Shown: in pieces, positions 29,819 through 39,963 of the stretch
Layout of the letters: each line of letters starts with the position of its first letter
Position numbering within the stretch: the stretch's first letter is position 1
Program-made: the position numbers and the translations under genes
Origin: Gnetum montanum
Lineage: Eukaryota > Streptophyta > Gnetopsida > Gnetales > Gnetaceae
Length of the DNA: 46,237 nt
NCBI GenBank assembly: GCA_015680685.1
Contig: MNCI01020785.1
Span: 13,932-60,168 of the forward strand
Reading direction: 5' to 3'
The notes under the pieces: model-generated
Told to the model about the DNA's origin: nothing
Seen by the model: the letters and a program-made list of their open reading frames with translations, nothing else
The model's database searches: none

Positions 29819-30804
29819 TAGCTTCAGGATCGACGCGCTCGAGGCGCTCGATCATATCACTGACAACGCCCTCCATGAAGGCAAACGTTTCCCTCGTGAG
29901 GCATCGCCAGTGTAAGTAGGCATTATCCTGTCTACACTGTTGGGGCCTTGCAGTCGAGACGCCGCCAAACCTCTGGTCGTTATAGATAGAGATTCCCCAA
30001 TCCCTTCCGGAGGATCCTGCCCACGGGTAGTGCTGAGGATATGTGTAATCCAAGGTTTGGATAGCTAGTCTCGGTCTTGTTGCACCCAGACCCCATTCCT
30101 TTGGACGACCAAAAACTCAGTAAAACACCGAAGGCAAGCTATAAAGAAGGCGTAATGCACATTGAAACGAGACTCGAGCTTCCTGCGAAGCCTGATCATC
30201 TCAGTGTGTAGTCCCTCAGCAAAATAGCTTGCCCAATTGAACTGTGTCCCTTCTTCCAGAACCTCCCGCATAATACGAGTCTGCTCTATGGAAAAGAACT
30301 TCCCTTACGAGAGCGTTTTGGGAAAAGTCCGAGCCCGGAAAAGGGGATAAACTATCTTGGTGATTCCTAGTTTGATTCTTTCACAAGGAATCCCTTTAGG
30401 CTCCTTCTTGACCCTTACCCACTCCTCCAGCCACTTCTGGCAGTCGAGACTCCTCTTCACCTTCTCATTTATGGGAAGGCCATCAGAGGGGACACCGAAG
30501 AGGTCTACAAAGAGCTGAGTGTCAATGTCAAAACTTACACGCACGTGATGCACGCTCGTGCAAAAACGCTCTGCCTTTTCGCTGAAGGAGTTGACAAGGG
30601 TTAGCATTTCACTGGCGGGGACATCAGGAGTTGCGGCTAAAAATAAATGCATTAGCCTCGCTTCTCAGATCTTGGTGACCACCGCAACTGGGGCCGCCGC
30701 ATGGCCGAGCCAGCGTTGTGCATCCTTGATGTCACCATAGCAGAAGAGGACAGTATTTGCCTTGCGGCCAAAAATTACAAGGGTAATCTCCCGGGATTCC
30801 CTGA
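29819..30804 (-). CDS. Antisense gene exon 5 (long)
   Basis: The acceptor is TTGTTCAG. The frame reads REITLVIFGRKANTVLFCYG, RVSFDIDTQLFVDLFGVPSD, EGTQFNWASYFAEGLHTEMI and FFIACLRCFTEFLV. A frameshift near 30.06 kb is followed by GSSGRDWGISIYNDQRFGG and FMEGVVSDMIERLERVDPEA. In-frame stops lie at about 30.67 and 30.31 kb. The F-D-x-x-L-x-x-L-F-G-V-P block recalls the 'putative plant transposon protein' family found in plant retroelement extra ORFs, but the match is weak. The donor is GCTA|GTATGC. Confidence 0.55.
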
Positions 30805-30902
30805 CTGAACAACGTAAGACACAGGTCAAACAAAAATACTATTACGCAGCGTTCACAATTCACAACTACACCACGCAACAATAAAATACACAGCAGTTTT
30901 AC

Positions 30903-31177
30903 CAGGTCCAAATGGCAAAGGAAATGGGGGAAGTTTCCTCTGCATGTCCTCAACGGTAAGGGGCGGATCCAAGGCCTAGTCATCATGTAGCCACCCGAGA
31001 TTCTGGCAATTCTCAAAAGCATCAGCATAGCGGGTGGGGTACTCATGAATGTCGAAGCCGATCTGCCCCATCACACCAGCACGTACGTTGCTAGTTGAGG
31101 TAAACGCCTTTATTGCCGTTTCGGTCCATGACAACGTATCACCATCTCCTACTAACCTGTTCTCATGAATAAAAAAC
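30903..31177 (-). CDS. Antisense gene exon 4
   Basis: The acceptor reads ATGGTACAG. The exon encodes FFIHENRLVGDGDTLSW, AFTSTSNVRAGVMGQIGFDI and DAFENCQNLGWLHDD, then a TAG, then LPPFPLPFGP. The donor is CCTG|GTAAAA. Both flanking junctions are in phase. It has no recognised domain, but composition and length are those of a real globular protein. Confidence 0.6.
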
Positions 31178-31265
31178 CTGTACCATACCACATAGGCTTA
31201 TCTTACGCTTTGCAAAACCCAGACAACAGACATATAACAAAAATACAGTCAACAAAACTACTTAC

Positions 31266-31441
31266 CCGCCTAAATAATACACAGTGCCTACTGGGTTCTG
31301 GAAGTAGGTCAAGACATGACGGGCCACGAACAAAGTGCTATATGCGTGGTAGCAACTAAACTGGGCCATTTCCCAGATCCAACCTCAAACCTCGGGCGCT
31401 AAGTTCTCAGTCCTTGGGACGTCCAGTATCAATGGCTCCGT
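31266..31441 (-). CDS. Antisense gene exon 3
   Basis: After acceptor CTTTCTTTACAG the frame reads TEPLILDVPRTENLAPEV, a TGA, then MAQFSCYHAYSTLFVARHVL and TYFQNPVGTVYYLGG. The donor GG|GTAAGTAG at 31265-31261 is close to consensus. Splicing to exon 4 keeps the frame. No family recognised. Confidence 0.6.
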
Positions 31442-31479
31442 CTGTAAAGAAAGCCAGGATCCCCTGCGTGGAACCCACT

Positions 31480-31707
31480 AACAGGTGCTCCAAAATGGCA
31501 CCGGCAATATCGCCTGACAAATTAGACCATATAATAATGCTATAGTTGTGCATTAAGAACTGCAGAAACTCCAGCGCACCCTTTCGAAACCATATGGCCT
31601 TCCCATGCAATCGAGTTTGCGGGGGCGGGACATTAGGCACAATCCGGTTTATGCAGCACAAAACCCCAACGATGTCTAACACGATTAAGACAGGCTTTAG
31701 CATAATA
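31480..31707 (-). CDS. Antisense gene exon 2, FCP1/HAD-like segment
   Basis: The exon follows an acceptor reading TTTTTCTGTACAG. It encodes LKPVLIVLDIVGVLCC, then AIWFRKGALEFLQFLMHNYS and IIIWSNLSGDIAGAILEHL. The layout resembles FCP1/NLI-type HAD phosphatases: a hydrophobic strand with LDxxGVL, then RPG-EFL, then the VWT/S strand. The usual DxD has become DIV, so catalysis is doubtful. The link to exon 3 is not clear, as the apparent intron would be only about 40 bases. Confidence 0.45.
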
Positions 31708-31978
31708 CTGTACAGAAAAAGCAATACACAGATCAACATCTACATTCACATTTACATGTTTAAATATAGAAAACCTACAAATTACGCTTAGTTATCCATG
31801 CCGAAATCACCAAAACCCTTGCAACAGTGCAAGGTTTGTCCCTGACAACGGCGATAGACGCAACCCCTTTAAACCCTCGTCTTAGCACTAGGTCCATAAC
31901 CTGAAACCCTCGTTTACGCGAGTGACGCTACAATAATAAACACTGCTGAAACACCACAAGTACGCAAGGAATGGCCTA

Positions 31979-32098
31979 CTAGTTCAAAGGCGTAGGGTCC
32001 CTCACTTTGACCACCACCTGCGAAGCGCGCTCTAGATTCTCTTGCACCTCATCGATCTTGGCTAATTTCATGTTCTTCCTTTTTGCTTTAGGCACCAT
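31979..32098 (-). CDS. Antisense gene exon 1
   Basis: ATG at 32098 opens MVPKAKRKNMKLAKIDEV, a Lys/Arg-rich start that could be a nuclear signal. It stays open to a TAG at 31979, and the donor before this is unclear. The ATG is the first in a frame open upstream. Confidence 0.45.
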   Translation of the reverse strand: MVPKAKRKNMKLAKIDEVQENLERASQVVVKVRDPTPLN

Positions 32099-32248
32099 TG
32101 TCACAGCTTCAAAACCTTCACAATTCCGCACGTTCACGTCTTTGAAAACTACGTGTTCCAATCTTCCACTCCTCTTTCTCTCACTTTGTAACAGTTAGGA
32201 ATTTGAATTCGCGACAGCCAGCAGCCCGTTCTCACCGAAAACTACTTA

Positions 32249-32256
32249 CTTATATG
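32249..32256 (-). promoter_or_regulatory. Candidate TATA box for the antisense gene
   Basis: The minus strand reads CATATAAG about 150 bases upstream of the exon 1 ATG. It is a single weak motif, offered only as a candidate. Confidence 0.25.
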
Positions 32257-32503
32257 CGAGAATCACCGACTTGATATCCGATTTTAGCGGGACTTTCCTA
32301 AAACAGAACCCAAAAATCAAGGTATTAATGCGGTAGATATCGCATGCGCCACTGTCCGAAATGATGTTAAACTACCACATCTTATCGTCTCGTAATCAGG
32401 TAGAATTAATTACAACCTGTTTACAATATTCAAAATTCAGTTAGCTTTCCACGTTCGACAACACCACGTCATGCTTTCTCCTAATCATTTACGCATTTGG
32501 TGA

Positions 32504-32511
32504 TTTTGCAG
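32504..32511 (+). promoter_or_regulatory. Candidate splice acceptor before RT frame
   Basis: TTTTGCAG directly precedes the open RT reading (GACGGCTGGGAAATG). Ogre elements, also Tat lineage, splice out an intron between protease and RT. A similar intron here would span about 27.95-32.51 kb and contain the whole antisense gene. A convincing donor was not found. Confidence 0.4.
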
Positions 32512-34846
32512 GACGGCTGGGAAATGGACGCAACATTTTCAGCACCTCTAACTTTAACAAGTCCATATGGGAAAATAATTAGGAAATTCGATCCTACGCT
32601 AGTAGAAACTCACCCTCCCTTCGACGATGTGACCATAGCCACATCGGAAACATCCCCAGAATGGCCAGAACAGTCGACGCGCACGCTAGACTTTGGAGGC
32701 TGGGGATATAACCGAAGACCCCCTTAATGAGGTTTCTATCGTTAGGCATAAGGGTGAAGCCAAAACGCTTAAGGTTAGTTCTTTACTAGACCAGAAAATG
32801 CACGATTCTATAAAACAAGTCCTACAAGACAACATTACGGTATTTGCGTGGTCATACGAGGATATGCCGGGGCTAGATCCCAGGTTAATTCAACATAACA
32901 TAATCTTAGGCCCGCAGATTAAGGCAACTAGGCAAAAGGTACAAAAAATCAAGCTAGAGATCACGCTAGCTGTGCGTGATGAGATCACCAAACTGTATCA
33001 GGCTGGTTTCATCCACGCGGTCGATTACTCGGATTGGGTATCTAACATTGTAGTCATCCCAAAGAAGACCAGAAGCATACGCATCTGCATAGACTTCCGA
33101 GATTTAAACAAGGCAACAATCAAGGATAACTTCCCACTACCGAGTATCAACCAACTAGTCGATACGACAACTGGGCATCCGCTTCTATCCTTCATGGATG
33201 GCTTTTCGGGCTATAACCAGATTCGCATTAACCCAGAACATCAATTGACAACAACGTTCATGACGCCCTGGGGCACTTTTTGCTACACTATGATGCCTTT
33301 TGGCCTGAAAAACGCCGGAGCAACGTATCAACGAGTCATGACATACATCTTTAGCGATTACCTCTTAGGGAGACTGAATGACTATGTTGACGATATAGCT
33401 GTTAAATCTTTAAAGTCGGAAGATCATTCAAAAGACCTGGAGTTAGTCCTCAAAAGATGCTCCAAATACGATCTCCAGCTTAACCCAAAGAAATGCGTAT
33501 TCGGAGTCAAAACCGGACACATGCTGGGGTTTGTGGTGTCAGAAACCGGCATACGAGTTGACCCTGATAAGGTCAAAGCCATTGTCGAATTAACACCTCC
33601 TACAGACCTCAAGCAATTACGCGGGTTACAAGGACGATTACAGTTTATACACCGGTTCATCTCGAGATTAACCGACAAGTTACACCCTATGCAACATTTG
33701 CTTAAGAAGGGGGTTAATTTCGAATGCACGGAAAATTGTCAGCGTGCGTTTGACAACCTAAAACAGGAACTCCAACGCTTACCAATGATTTTCCCACCAC
33801 AAAGGGACCTACCATTTTACATTTACCTCGCAACTTCGGACGTAGCGTTAGCGGCATTACTCTGCCAAAGGAGGGATGATGGGTCGGAAGTGCCCATCTA
33901 CTACTTGAGTCATGCTCTATGTGCGTACAAAACGAGGTACAACGAAGTAGAGCGTAATTGCCTAGCATTACTATTTACGCTAAAAAAGTGTAGACATTAT
34001 CTTTTCCGTAGCCAAGTTAACATCATCTATAAAAACAACATCCTTAGGGCCATTACGCACAACCTATACGAAAGTAGCAAAATAGCTCGCTGGAAGGCTA
34101 TCACGGCAGAATTCGATCTGCATTATATTGGCCAATCTTCTACGAAAGGCCAAGCGATAGCTGACCAGTTAGTAACGTCACCAATTAACAACCACGTAAC
34201 TATAGAGCCTGAGTTCCCAGACGAACATGTACATAGTGTAAGCCCTGTCTTAACAGGCCTAGAAGCAACGTTGTATTTCGATGGAGCTTCAACTGCTAGA
34301 GGTGGCAGTGCTGCCACCGTTATTACACTATCACCTGAGGATGTGCGTCTTCACGCTTATCGCTTGACCTTCCCCTGTATGAACAATGTGGTAGAGTACG
34401 AGGGGCTCCTCAGGGGATTACTAGCTGTAAGCGAACTAGATATTCGACACTTGGTAGTTAGGGGTGATTCGATGCTCGTCATCAATCAGATCGTAGGTGT
34501 CTATGCCTGCAAGGCTGCACATTTGCAGCCCTACTGCGATATGGCTAAAGATCTTCTGAAACAATTCGCGACCATCGATGCCCAACACGTGTCACGGAAT
34601 GATAACACACTGGCCGACGCATTGGCTACTCTGGCCTTAAACGTGTCCTCACATCTACTCGACACTTGTCCTGCTTTAATAACATATTGTACAGGTCCTA
34701 TCATTCAGGCGGCACACATATCTTCCCTTCTCGAAGAAAGCACACCAGAATGGTACGACAACATTAAAACTTACCTCCTACAAGGCGAGCTACCGCACGA
34801 GCTGACACGCGCGCAAAAAGATGCAATCCGTAAGCGAGCTAGGTAG
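32512..34846 (+). CDS. Young Tat RT - RNase H - second RNase H
   Basis: The frame starts DGWEMDATFSAPLTLTSPYG in frame 1, shifts near 32690 into frame 2 (EAGDITEDPLNEVSIV) and is open for about 717 codons. The RT has KTRSIRICIDFRDLNKATIK, SFMDGFSGYNQIRINP, MMPFGLKNAGATYQRVM and YVDDIAVKS with both catalytic Asp. RNase H follows (FYIYLATSDVALAALL, YNEVERNCLALLFTLKKCRH). After a linker, the archaeal-type second RNase H has LYFDGASTARGG, NNVVEYEGLLRGLLAVSELD, VRGDSMLVINQIVG and NTLADALATLA, with D-E-D-D all present. This double RNase H defines the Tat lineage. The long open frame contrasts with the broken gag. Stop TAG at 34844. Confidence 0.9.
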
Positions 34847-35470
34847 TACGTAATCATAGGAGACAGTACTCTCTGTAGACACTCTTTTGATGGCGTGCTG
34901 CTTACCTACGTTAATAAGGACCAAGCACAACATATCGTTGGCGAGGTTCACGAGGGATTATGCGAAGGACACATAGCACCACGGGCTATGGCTTCAAAAA
35001 TTCGCCGCTTAGGGTACTACTGGCCACGCATGGAAAAAGATTGCCTGACAAAGGTTAAAACTTGTGACACGTGTCAGCGTCACGCAAATCTCATGCACGT
35101 GTCACCTACAGAGTTGCATACAACTCAGATAACATGGCCATTTCAATGATGGGGACTACACATCATAGGTCCCATCACGCCGAAATCTTCCGCAAGTCAT
35201 AGTTTCATAATTACCACAACTGAGTACTTTACGAAGTGGGTAGAAGCTATTCCTTTAAGGAAGATCACATCCCAACAGATTTACCATTTCATCTTAGATA
35301 ATATTGTAACCAGATTTGGTCTCCCGATGACTATCGTAACTGACAATGGACCACAGTTTAGTAGTACGGAAACCAAATCCTTCTGTGATAGCCTTGGCAT
35401 TAAACAATCTTTTTCCTCGCCCTACTACCCGCAAGAGGCAATCGAGGAAATCGAGGCAATCGAGGCATGT
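34847..35470 (+). pseudogene. Young Tat integrase, truncated
   Basis: Same frame as RT after TAG. It reads YVIIGDSTLCRHSFDGVLLT, the zinc finger (VHEGLCEGHIAPRAMASKI, CDTCQRH) and ITWPFQ, then a stop, WGLHIIGPI, TEYFTKWVEAIPLRK, VTDNGPQFSS and FSSPYYPQ. The first catalytic Asp (WGLDIIGP in relatives) is His here. The third catalytic residue, Glu, which should follow YYPQ, is lost in a 9-bp repeat (35438-35464). The C-terminal domain is absent. This integrase cannot have worked in its present form. Confidence 0.85.
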
Positions 35471-36352
35471 TGGATTACATCATTGGAGTACCATGCTAAC
35501 CCTGCCCGTTTGCACAACTTCTGGATTAGGCAGGGAAAGGGGAGAGCTCATCTTCCATGTTCACTCTCAATGAACCTCTTTTCAATCTCCAAGAATAATA
35601 GCTATGGAAGACTCATTGGAAATTTCCCACTCAAGGTGACACATGCACGAGCGAAGAAGGCTATGATTTTGCTGGGTCTTCCCATTGGGTTCAAGTGGTA
35701 AGACGTGATCTTTGAGTATACCCTCTTTGCCATGGTCAGAGAGCCGAATTCCTTACGCTCTACCCCATAGCACCGTTTGGTCCATTCCACCTTTACCTCT
35801 AGGTTGGCTTGTTTTGGAATTTCCACCACATCTACTCTGGTCTTAGGCAATCCCAGAGCCTACGCTATCGCCTCCGAAGAGTAAGAGACATAAATGTCTT
35901 TGATTCTTACTCTAGACCTTGGTTGCTGATTCATCCAGAAGAGATAGGTCTCTCCTAAGTACCATTCACAACTAGTTGTGATGATTGGCCATATCGGAGA
36001 GTTTTGCACTTGGAGCCTCACTTCTTCTGGCGTGTTCTTGAGGAATGGTCCAAAGTTTAGCTCTTGGAGGACCATCTGTTGCACCTCGCGTGGCATGATA
36101 GCATCAAGATAGGCTTGGGTCAGGGTGACCTCAAGCCATGGTGCTATCCCAGGAGTCTCATCCCCTTGCGATTGCTCATTGAGAATCTCTTCTTAAATAA
36201 TCTTATGGACAGATTCCACGTCAGATTCTTCGCAGAGGGGGCTAGATGCATGAGAGCCCTCCGCGTGCTCTAGCTGTTGCACGCCTCATCCCCTTCCCGT
36301 GCATGGATGCTTGTCCCTCGATTGTGATGGTCCTTCGCCCCTTGGGTGCCAT
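35430..36352 (-). pseudogene. Second antisense ORF, plant transposon-protein-like
   Basis: ATG at 36352 opens MAPKGRRTITIEGQASMHGK. After frame changes near 36.26 kb the frame reads WLEVTLTQAYLDAIMPREVQ, FLKNTPEEVRLQVQNSPIWP, VRIKDIYVSYSSEAIA, KRCYGVERKEFGSLTMAKRV and ALPFPCLIQKLCKRAGL. The last blocks resemble the 'putative plant transposon protein' family found as extra or antisense ORFs in plant Ty3/gypsy elements. It runs tail to tail into the integrase remnant, with several stops. Location between integrase and 3' LTR is the usual place for such antisense ORFs in Tat elements. Confidence 0.55.
35438..35464 (+). repeat. Three 9-bp repeats at integrase/antisense ORF junction
   Basis: GCAATCGAG, GAAATCGAG, GCAATCGAG in tandem. 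They encode AIEEIEAIE in the integrase frame, exactly where homology to integrase ends. Confidence 0.7.
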
Positions 36353-36722
36353 TTGAAACACCGTGAAAATTGTGAGCCGGCTTCAGGCAAAGATTTGCAA
36401 TCAGGCAAGAATACATGACCGAATTCCAGAAGGGAGAACAAGGCAGAGTAAGGAAAAGAGACGTGTAGCATCAAGTCTTCGATTTCCTTTGCAAATTTCC
36501 AACATCACTATGTTTTATCTTTGTACGCTTTATCATGCGACGTAGTGTAATGACGCTTAGCATGATTCTGTTCAACATAGTCTAGTATTGGAAGGCGACT
36601 TACTTCGACATCTAGAGAGGCTTAAGCAGCGTAATATGCGACTTCTTGTATATTTCGCTAAGTCTTTTGTCCAAGGCCGAGTTTACGCTCTGTCGCGCAC
36701 AGCAGCGTAATGAGCTTCGAAA
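36353..36722 (+). other. 3' noncoding region of young Tat
   Basis: No ORF of note. It has more TACGCT/AGCGTAATGA words (for example TTTACGCTCTGTCGCGCACA near 36680), like the LTR hairpin arms. Confidence 0.4.
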
Positions 36723-36756
36723 AAGTCAAAGGCAAAGTCCAAGGAAGCGCAATAGA
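36723..36756 (+). promoter_or_regulatory. Purine-rich tract before 3' LTR of young Tat
   Basis: AAAGTCAAAGGCAAAGTCCA followed by AGGAAGCGCAATAGA leads into the LTR homology start. It is a weak polypurine tract candidate, interrupted by pyrimidines. Confidence 0.35.
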
Positions 36757-37931
36757 TCAACTCTTTTCTCTTGGCGTGCGGATAGCTCATCTTACGCTCG
36801 TTATGCAACACAACGTATCTCAGCGTAATGCATCGCCAAGCTAATCATCGTTTATGCTTCACTACGCTCGACGGCGTAAACAAGCGTAAAACAGCTTGAA
36901 TCCATTGTTTTCATGCTTTGTTACGCTCTTGCACGCAACGCAACGCTAATGAGCGTAATGTAGCCCAAAGTCAGCTGAGACATGCCCAACGCGCATCTAT
37001 TATTTACACGCACAGTATGTAAATAAGCGTATTGTGCGTAATCACAAAGTTCAACACAAAGATGGTTAGGTCAACAGCATTTCGAAAGGTTTGAAACACA
37101 TGCCATCACAGCCAGACCTTGTCCACACGTCGTCAAACCTATAAATACTTCAGTTAGCGAAAACATACAGAGGACAGATAGACAAAAACAACACAAAGAC
37201 AAAAAAAGAAAAGAGAGCAACACTTTGGCAATTTTTGACAGCATCACCTTCTAGCAGAGACAGGGTACATTTCGCTTGGGCATTGGCAGCAGGAGTGATC
37301 GGTCTGTTGGTGAAGACACAACTTTCTCCATTGGTGATCGCTGGCATTTCCGAGCAGAGACTACCCAAAGGAAAAGGAGCAGATCAGAGATCACGAGATC
37401 ATCTTGCACGGTTTGCAGGCTCTATTGATCAGAAACAGTTGATCGATAGACGTCAATACTTGACCTTCCTTGCATCCCATCTCTGGCCTACGAGGTAGAT
37501 CGGACTTCATTCTGTAATTCTGCTTGGACAGTTTTCTTGTTATTTTATGTTTGCTTCACATCAAGTAATCGAGGTCTCCCCACTGTAATGTGGTATACAA
37601 AATATTTATTCTTCAAGTCAAAGCGTAGATCTTAAAACCACGCGTTTCTCTCGTGTCTGCCTCCTCTTATTGTGTTAGCGTTATCATCATTATAATTCAT
37701 CTACATTGCTTTTCTCTCATTTTTGTGACTCGTCGAATCAAATCGTTCCACGCAATATTCATAATCTTCATCGGTTTACGGATTTAGTAAGTCCCTATTT
37801 GATCGACAATACTGTTCAGGGCGCCGCGGATTCGTTTTTCCAGCACAGCCCTCGCACGTATCCGTGGTCAAAACTGTGTACACGGAATTTTGTTTGGCAT
37901 TTTCTAGCTACCGACATTTTCTGTCGTTACA
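36757..37931 (+). repeat. 3' LTR of young Tat
   Basis: 1175 bp, the same length as the 5' LTR, from TCAACTCTTTTCTC to GTCGTTACA. The TATA box is at 37140-37147. About 57 substitutions relative to the 5' LTR, mostly C/T and G/A, many at CG sites, as expected for methylated DNA. The next base, 37932, resumes element A. Confidence 0.85.
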
Positions 37932-39963
37932 CCATCTACAATCAAACATAACCACCCATTAGACTATGCATAAGTAGCTCAAGATGGTCCTTATACACCT
38001 TCTCAGTTTGACTAAGTTATGTTGTTGACACAGGCATTCCTTTAAGTCTCCCAGAGTGTTAATTCATGGGTTAGAGCCAAAAACAACAAAGGATGAGTTG
38101 AAGTTTAAAAGGTTGTTTTCGTAATTAACTAACTAATTAATTAATTATGCATAGGCATCACCCCCCATGACTGAGAGCATAGCTCCGGTTGCTTAAAAGG
38201 GCAAGGATCGGTTGATGTGGACGCGCAATAGAACATAGGTGCTTAGGGAAGAGTTGGGCAGAAAAAAAGGTAAAATCTCCCCCCAATTTGGATTCCAAAT
38301 GATGAAAATGTGAAGCGCAATGGCCCTATATATAGGGGTTGGCCATTGCATCGATGGGGCCGCATATACGCAGGGGTTTGCACCCATTGACAAATGTTGA
38401 CCAACGTGGAAAAAGCCCAAAATTATGAATTTGAAACATCAAATTGGGGCGGTTGAAACACGTGAGAGGCCCAATCATGGCTGACGATAGGAGGAAGGGA
38501 ATCGGGGCTCAAAAAAGAGTCAAAAATAGGAAAATGTAATGCAAAAGAACTTCGCGGGGAAGAAATCGAGCGATGGGATCCTGAAAATAATCAACCACAA
38601 AATCCAAAGGATGGGAGACTTAACGAGCGGGACTAAGAATATGTAGGTGGGTCCTTCCCATAGTAGGAAATAGTCGTAGTAGCCCCTGCAGATCCTCAAC
38701 ACCAAGGTCCATGGGCCCTGGGGCCAAGAAATGGTGTTTACCAGTTAAAAATCCTACCCAAGAGATCCCGCCATGGCATGAGAAGCCCATGGAAACCACA
38801 GTGAACTTTCATAACATAAGATAGGCAGTGAGGTGAGCTACGAAGGAAACTAGGTGAAGAGAGAAATGAGAAAATGGAATTCCAATCATCGATCACATGA
38901 AATCCCATGTGCAGTTGTGGTTAAGTGACCCGGTAGAACCTTTCCTAAGTTCAAACTAAAACCATCCACATATAGTGACATCGCAACAACAGACAAAGCC
39001 TCAGCCATCCCCCAAGGAAGCAGGAATGCATCCACAGAGAACCACCACTCCAAAAACATGAGAGGAAGGAAGTGAAATGGGACAAAGTTAGAGGGGACGA
39101 AGGAAGTCCCATAACTAGTGCTTGTGGCCCATGAGAGGTAATCTAAGGGGTGTGCTTTGAATTCCCACATAGCGATGTCATGATTTTTTCTTTTTTCTTT
39201 TTCGAGGGAACCACACCAGGCAAAGACCCATGCATGTTCGCATGCATTTGACCAAGGGGTATGCTTTGAATCCTCATGTTTATTTGTTTTTTTTTAGTGA
39301 GGACCACACTATGTAAGGTCGAACTGCCAAGAAGCTTCCATGGAGAGAAGAACGTGGAGTGGTAGGAAATCTGTAAGGACACAACAACCCAGGGGATAAG
39401 AGAGAGTGACGAATGTTGCATTCCCCTTGAAGTCACACCCGATTCAAACCATTGGGTCATCCCCGAGTCTAGGAACTACACAAGTCACACATTAATTACA
39501 ATGTTTTTGAGTGAAGGGGTTACATATTCTCAACAGAAGAAAAACCATGGAGTAGGTGAATGGGTGGATGACGTGGACTCACTGCTAAGTTTGTGAGCTA
39601 AAAATAGATGTAAAGTCCAAGGATAACCATGCGAGGGTGGGAGCCAGATAACAAGGTGGACTATTGTACATTACCCATTGCAACGAAAACCATCCGTGCC
39701 AAACACTTGATGACAATAAGATGATGCATTAGCGATCACATGAAAAATGAAATACACACAAAGAAATGGAAAACAAGTAAAGAAGGGAAAAAATTAATAA
39801 GAATTGGAAAATGTATGAATGATGTTAAAAAACAAAAAGTGTAAAACAAAAAAATACAAAACGGTGAGGGGTGTAGTGGAATGGGTTAGTAGGGATGACG
39901 GTCTCCCCCTTGACTGGGTGGAAAGGAGGAGACATGAAAAATGGAGCAAGGCTATCCTAGTGA
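37932..39963 (-). other. 3' noncoding interior of element A
   Basis: No coding domain on either strand. It is collinear with B's interior at about 45.2-46.04 kb. Shared blocks are CCCCCATGACTGA or CCCCCATGACTAA, TGGGTCCTTCCC or TGGGTCCTCCCC, and AAGGGGTGTGCTTTGAATTC followed by GAACCACACCA. Within A the last block is duplicated (about 39145 and 39255). Confidence 0.55.

Larger units (their letters stand above)
28620..32098 (-). pseudogene. Antisense multi-exon gene inside the Tat element
   Basis: A gene on the strand opposite to the element fills the spacer between protease and RT. Proposed exons, in order of transcription, are 32098-~31979, 31707-~31480, 31441-31266, 31177-30903, 30804-29819, 29741-28934 (crossing the N gap) and 28853-28620. 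Introns have GT donors (GTAAGT, GTAAAA, GTATGC, GTAAGT) and pyrimidine-rich AG acceptors. Reading phase is kept across exons 3-4, 4-5, 5-6 and 6-7. I see a TGA in exon 3, one stop in exon 4, two in exon 5 and one stop in exon 6, plus one frameshift in exon 5, so it is now broken. The N-terminus is basic, the middle is unassigned except for a weak FCP1-like segment, and the C-terminus is acidic. It is either a family-specific extra ORF or a captured host gene. Confidence 0.7.
22726..37931 (+). mobile_element. Young Tat-lineage retrotransposon with antisense genes
   Basis: A 15.2-kb plus-strand element with two 1175-bp LTRs, a primer site, gag, nucleocapsid-like motif and protease. Then come a 4.5-kb spacer with an antisense spliced gene, an RT-RNase H-second RNase H frame, a truncated integrase and a second antisense ORF. 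The second RNase H domain is the hallmark of the Tat lineage. The LTRs differ at about 57 sites by eye (about 5%) with no net length change, mostly transitions. Stops in gag, a frameshift between gag and protease, and a broken integrase make this copy inactive. No clear 5-bp target duplication flanks it. Confidence 0.85.

Noticed and set aside
33424-33968. Minus-strand ORFs under the RT frame
   Set aside because: They are shadows of a well-supported RT-RNase H frame with intact catalytic motifs.
38886-39460. Minus-strand ORFs in the 3' interior of A
   Set aside because: They are not conserved in frame with the homologous B sequence, and no domain is visible.
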